The notes under the pieces: generated by a model
Told to the model about the DNA's origin: nothing
Database searches by the model: none
Seen by the model: only the letters and a program-made list of their open reading frames with translations
Shown: positions 33,645 through 34,360 of the stretch, in pieces
Layout: each line of letters opens with the position of its first letter
Numbering within the stretch: the first letter of the stretch is position 1
NCBI GenBank assembly: GCA_020723255.1
Contig: DYJH01000021.1
Span: 1 to 34,360, forward strand
Direction of reading: 5' to 3'
DNA from: Desulfonema limicola
GTDB lineage: Bacteria > Desulfobacterota > Desulfobacteria > Desulfobacterales > RPRI01
Length of the DNA stretch: 34,360 bases
Translations under genes and position numbers: made by a program

Positions 33645-34360
33645 CTATAAATTTTGCCTTATTTTATTTATCATTTTTTCAACCGGTTCCCGGATTTCAC
33701 TTGTTATGCTGTCAAGTATCCGTTGAGCTTTATCGGTTTTAGCTTTTTTGTCTTTTTCAGCCGAAAATACAGCTTCAAAATAATCCAGCACAAAGGCTAA
33801 GGGCCTGAAAACGCCGGATAGTTCTGTTGATATTTTTCTGAGTTCGGTAACATAGATTCTATGTATGTTTATATTATCTTTCTGAAGCGTTTCCGTAAGA
33901 AACTCCGTAACCGCTGCCAATATCTCGTGCCTGTTTTCTTCCGCAAGCTCTTTTAATAACTTAGTCGCATCGTTTAAATCTTTTAAAAATGGCGTTCTAT
34001 CCTGCTGATAGAGAAATACAAATGCCCGCATAAAATGTATAAAAGCCTTAAAGTCAATTCCAGCATCTTTTAAAGATAGCACATCATCAAGTATCGGCAG
34101 CATATTCTTAACGCAGGAATCTTTTACCAGCACTTCAAGTAGATACCCATAAATATCTTTATCAAAAGGGTTAATTTTAACATATTTTTGATAAGCAGTT
34201 TCGGCCGCTGAATCGTTTTCCTGAATGTAATGAGCACGGCCTAAAAATTTCCATGCCTCTGCATTTTTTGGGTCAAGCTTGACAGCTTTTTCAAAGGCTT
34301 CTTCCGCCGCTGAATCGTTTTCCTGAATGTAATGAGCACGGCCTAAAAATTTCCATGCCT
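33645..34360 (-). CDS. TPR-repeat protein (C-terminal part, continues past the window)
   Basis: The reading frame is open to the window edge, so only the last 238 codons are seen. The first 75 or so residues are TPR units of 34 residues (AWKFLGRAHYIQENDSAAEE, FEKAVKLDPKNAEAWKFLGR, YQKYVKINPF). The remaining 165 are helical, without known motifs, and end with a Lys-rich segment (FSAEKDKKAKTDKAQRILDS). A GTG at 34133 could be read as a start but sits inside the TPR-linked frame with no binding site, so I reject it. TPR proteins are scaffolds; the partner is unknown. Confidence 0.8.
   Translation of the reverse strand, partial: AWKFLGRAHYIQENDSAAEEAFEKAVKLDPKNAEAWKFLGRAHYIQENDSAAETAYQKYVKINPFDKDIYGYLLEVLVKDSCVKNMLPILDDVLSLKDAGIDFKAFIHFMRAFVFLYQQDRTPFLKDLNDATKLLKELAEENRHEILAAVTEFLTETLQKDNINIHRIYVTELRKISTELSGVFRPLAFVLDYFEAVFSAEKDKKAKTDKAQRILDSITSEIREPVEKMINKIRQNL
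34204..34360 (-). repeat. Exact 55-base repeat within the TPR units
   Basis: The 55 bases at 34204-34258 recur without change at 34306-34360, offset by 102 bases, which is exactly one 34-residue TPR. Identity at the third codon positions indicates recent duplication or conversion. The array may continue beyond the window. Confidence 0.85.

Noticed and set aside
34131-34133. GTG as start of the last gene on the minus strand
   Set aside because: The frame continues upstream through clear TPR units without a stop, and no ribosome binding site precedes the GTG.

Overview
The window looks like chromosomal DNA of moderate to low GC from a Gram-negative, probably anaerobic bacterium. My best guess is the Desulfobacterota (sulfate-reducer-type Deltaproteobacteria). 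The grounds are a CMP-KDO synthetase (LPS outer membrane), a complete moxR-DUF58-bat operon, a four-PAS hybrid histidine kinase, an EF-G outside the ribosomal cluster, and short GC-rich palindromes of the type common in that group. This placement is inference; no rRNA or other marker gene is present.

Layout. 1-2.5 kb: a secreted DUF4214-serpin fusion, then a convergent small protein whose best-placed start codon is AUU. 2.5-4.8 kb (minus): a 61-residue protein followed by EF-G. 4.8-6.5 kb: a Fic-family AMP-transferase with two equally built palindromic operators, one over its promoter and one against its ribosome binding site. 6.4-7.2 kb: REP-like hairpins next to the 3' remnant of a CPA2/Kef-type antiporter. 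7.3-9.1 kb (minus): an exported retropepsin-like/PDZ protein with altered active-site motifs. 9.4-9.9 kb: an unknown acidic protein.

9.9-18.0 kb (minus) is one operon in the order moxR, DUF58, DUF4381-like, batA, batB, batC, batD, batE, with 4-base overlaps or near-zero spacing at most junctions. It should encode an envelope AAA+/VWA assembly in which MoxR works on VWA partners at the membrane. 18.1-22.6 kb holds a divergent pair: an RNase II-type exonuclease, whose promoter predicts a leaderless mRNA, and a 773-residue protein with a C-terminal class III nucleotide cyclase domain. This domain keeps the metal-binding and transition-state residues but has hydrophobic residues at the usual base-recognition positions.

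22.6-28.5 kb is mostly housekeeping: an FAD-dependent oxidoreductase, PlsY (phospholipid synthesis), the four-PAS hybrid kinase and KdsB. 28.5-31 kb is accessory and rearranged: an AAA/DUF4143 ATPase with palindromes over its start, a tandem repeat at its 3' end, a frameshifted alcohol dehydrogenase relic, and about 390 bases of hairpin-rich DNA without a gene. 31-34.4 kb: a membrane metallophosphoesterase, an M48/Ste24-type membrane protease and the C-terminal part of a TPR protein that runs off the window and carries an exactly duplicated TPR unit.

No tRNA, rRNA, CRISPR array, intact insertion sequence or recognisable phage gene was seen. The most novel-looking items are the serpin fusion, the orphan cyclase, the retropepsin-like protein with DNG/DIG motifs, and the AUU start candidate. 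I found no clear multi-gene defence system.
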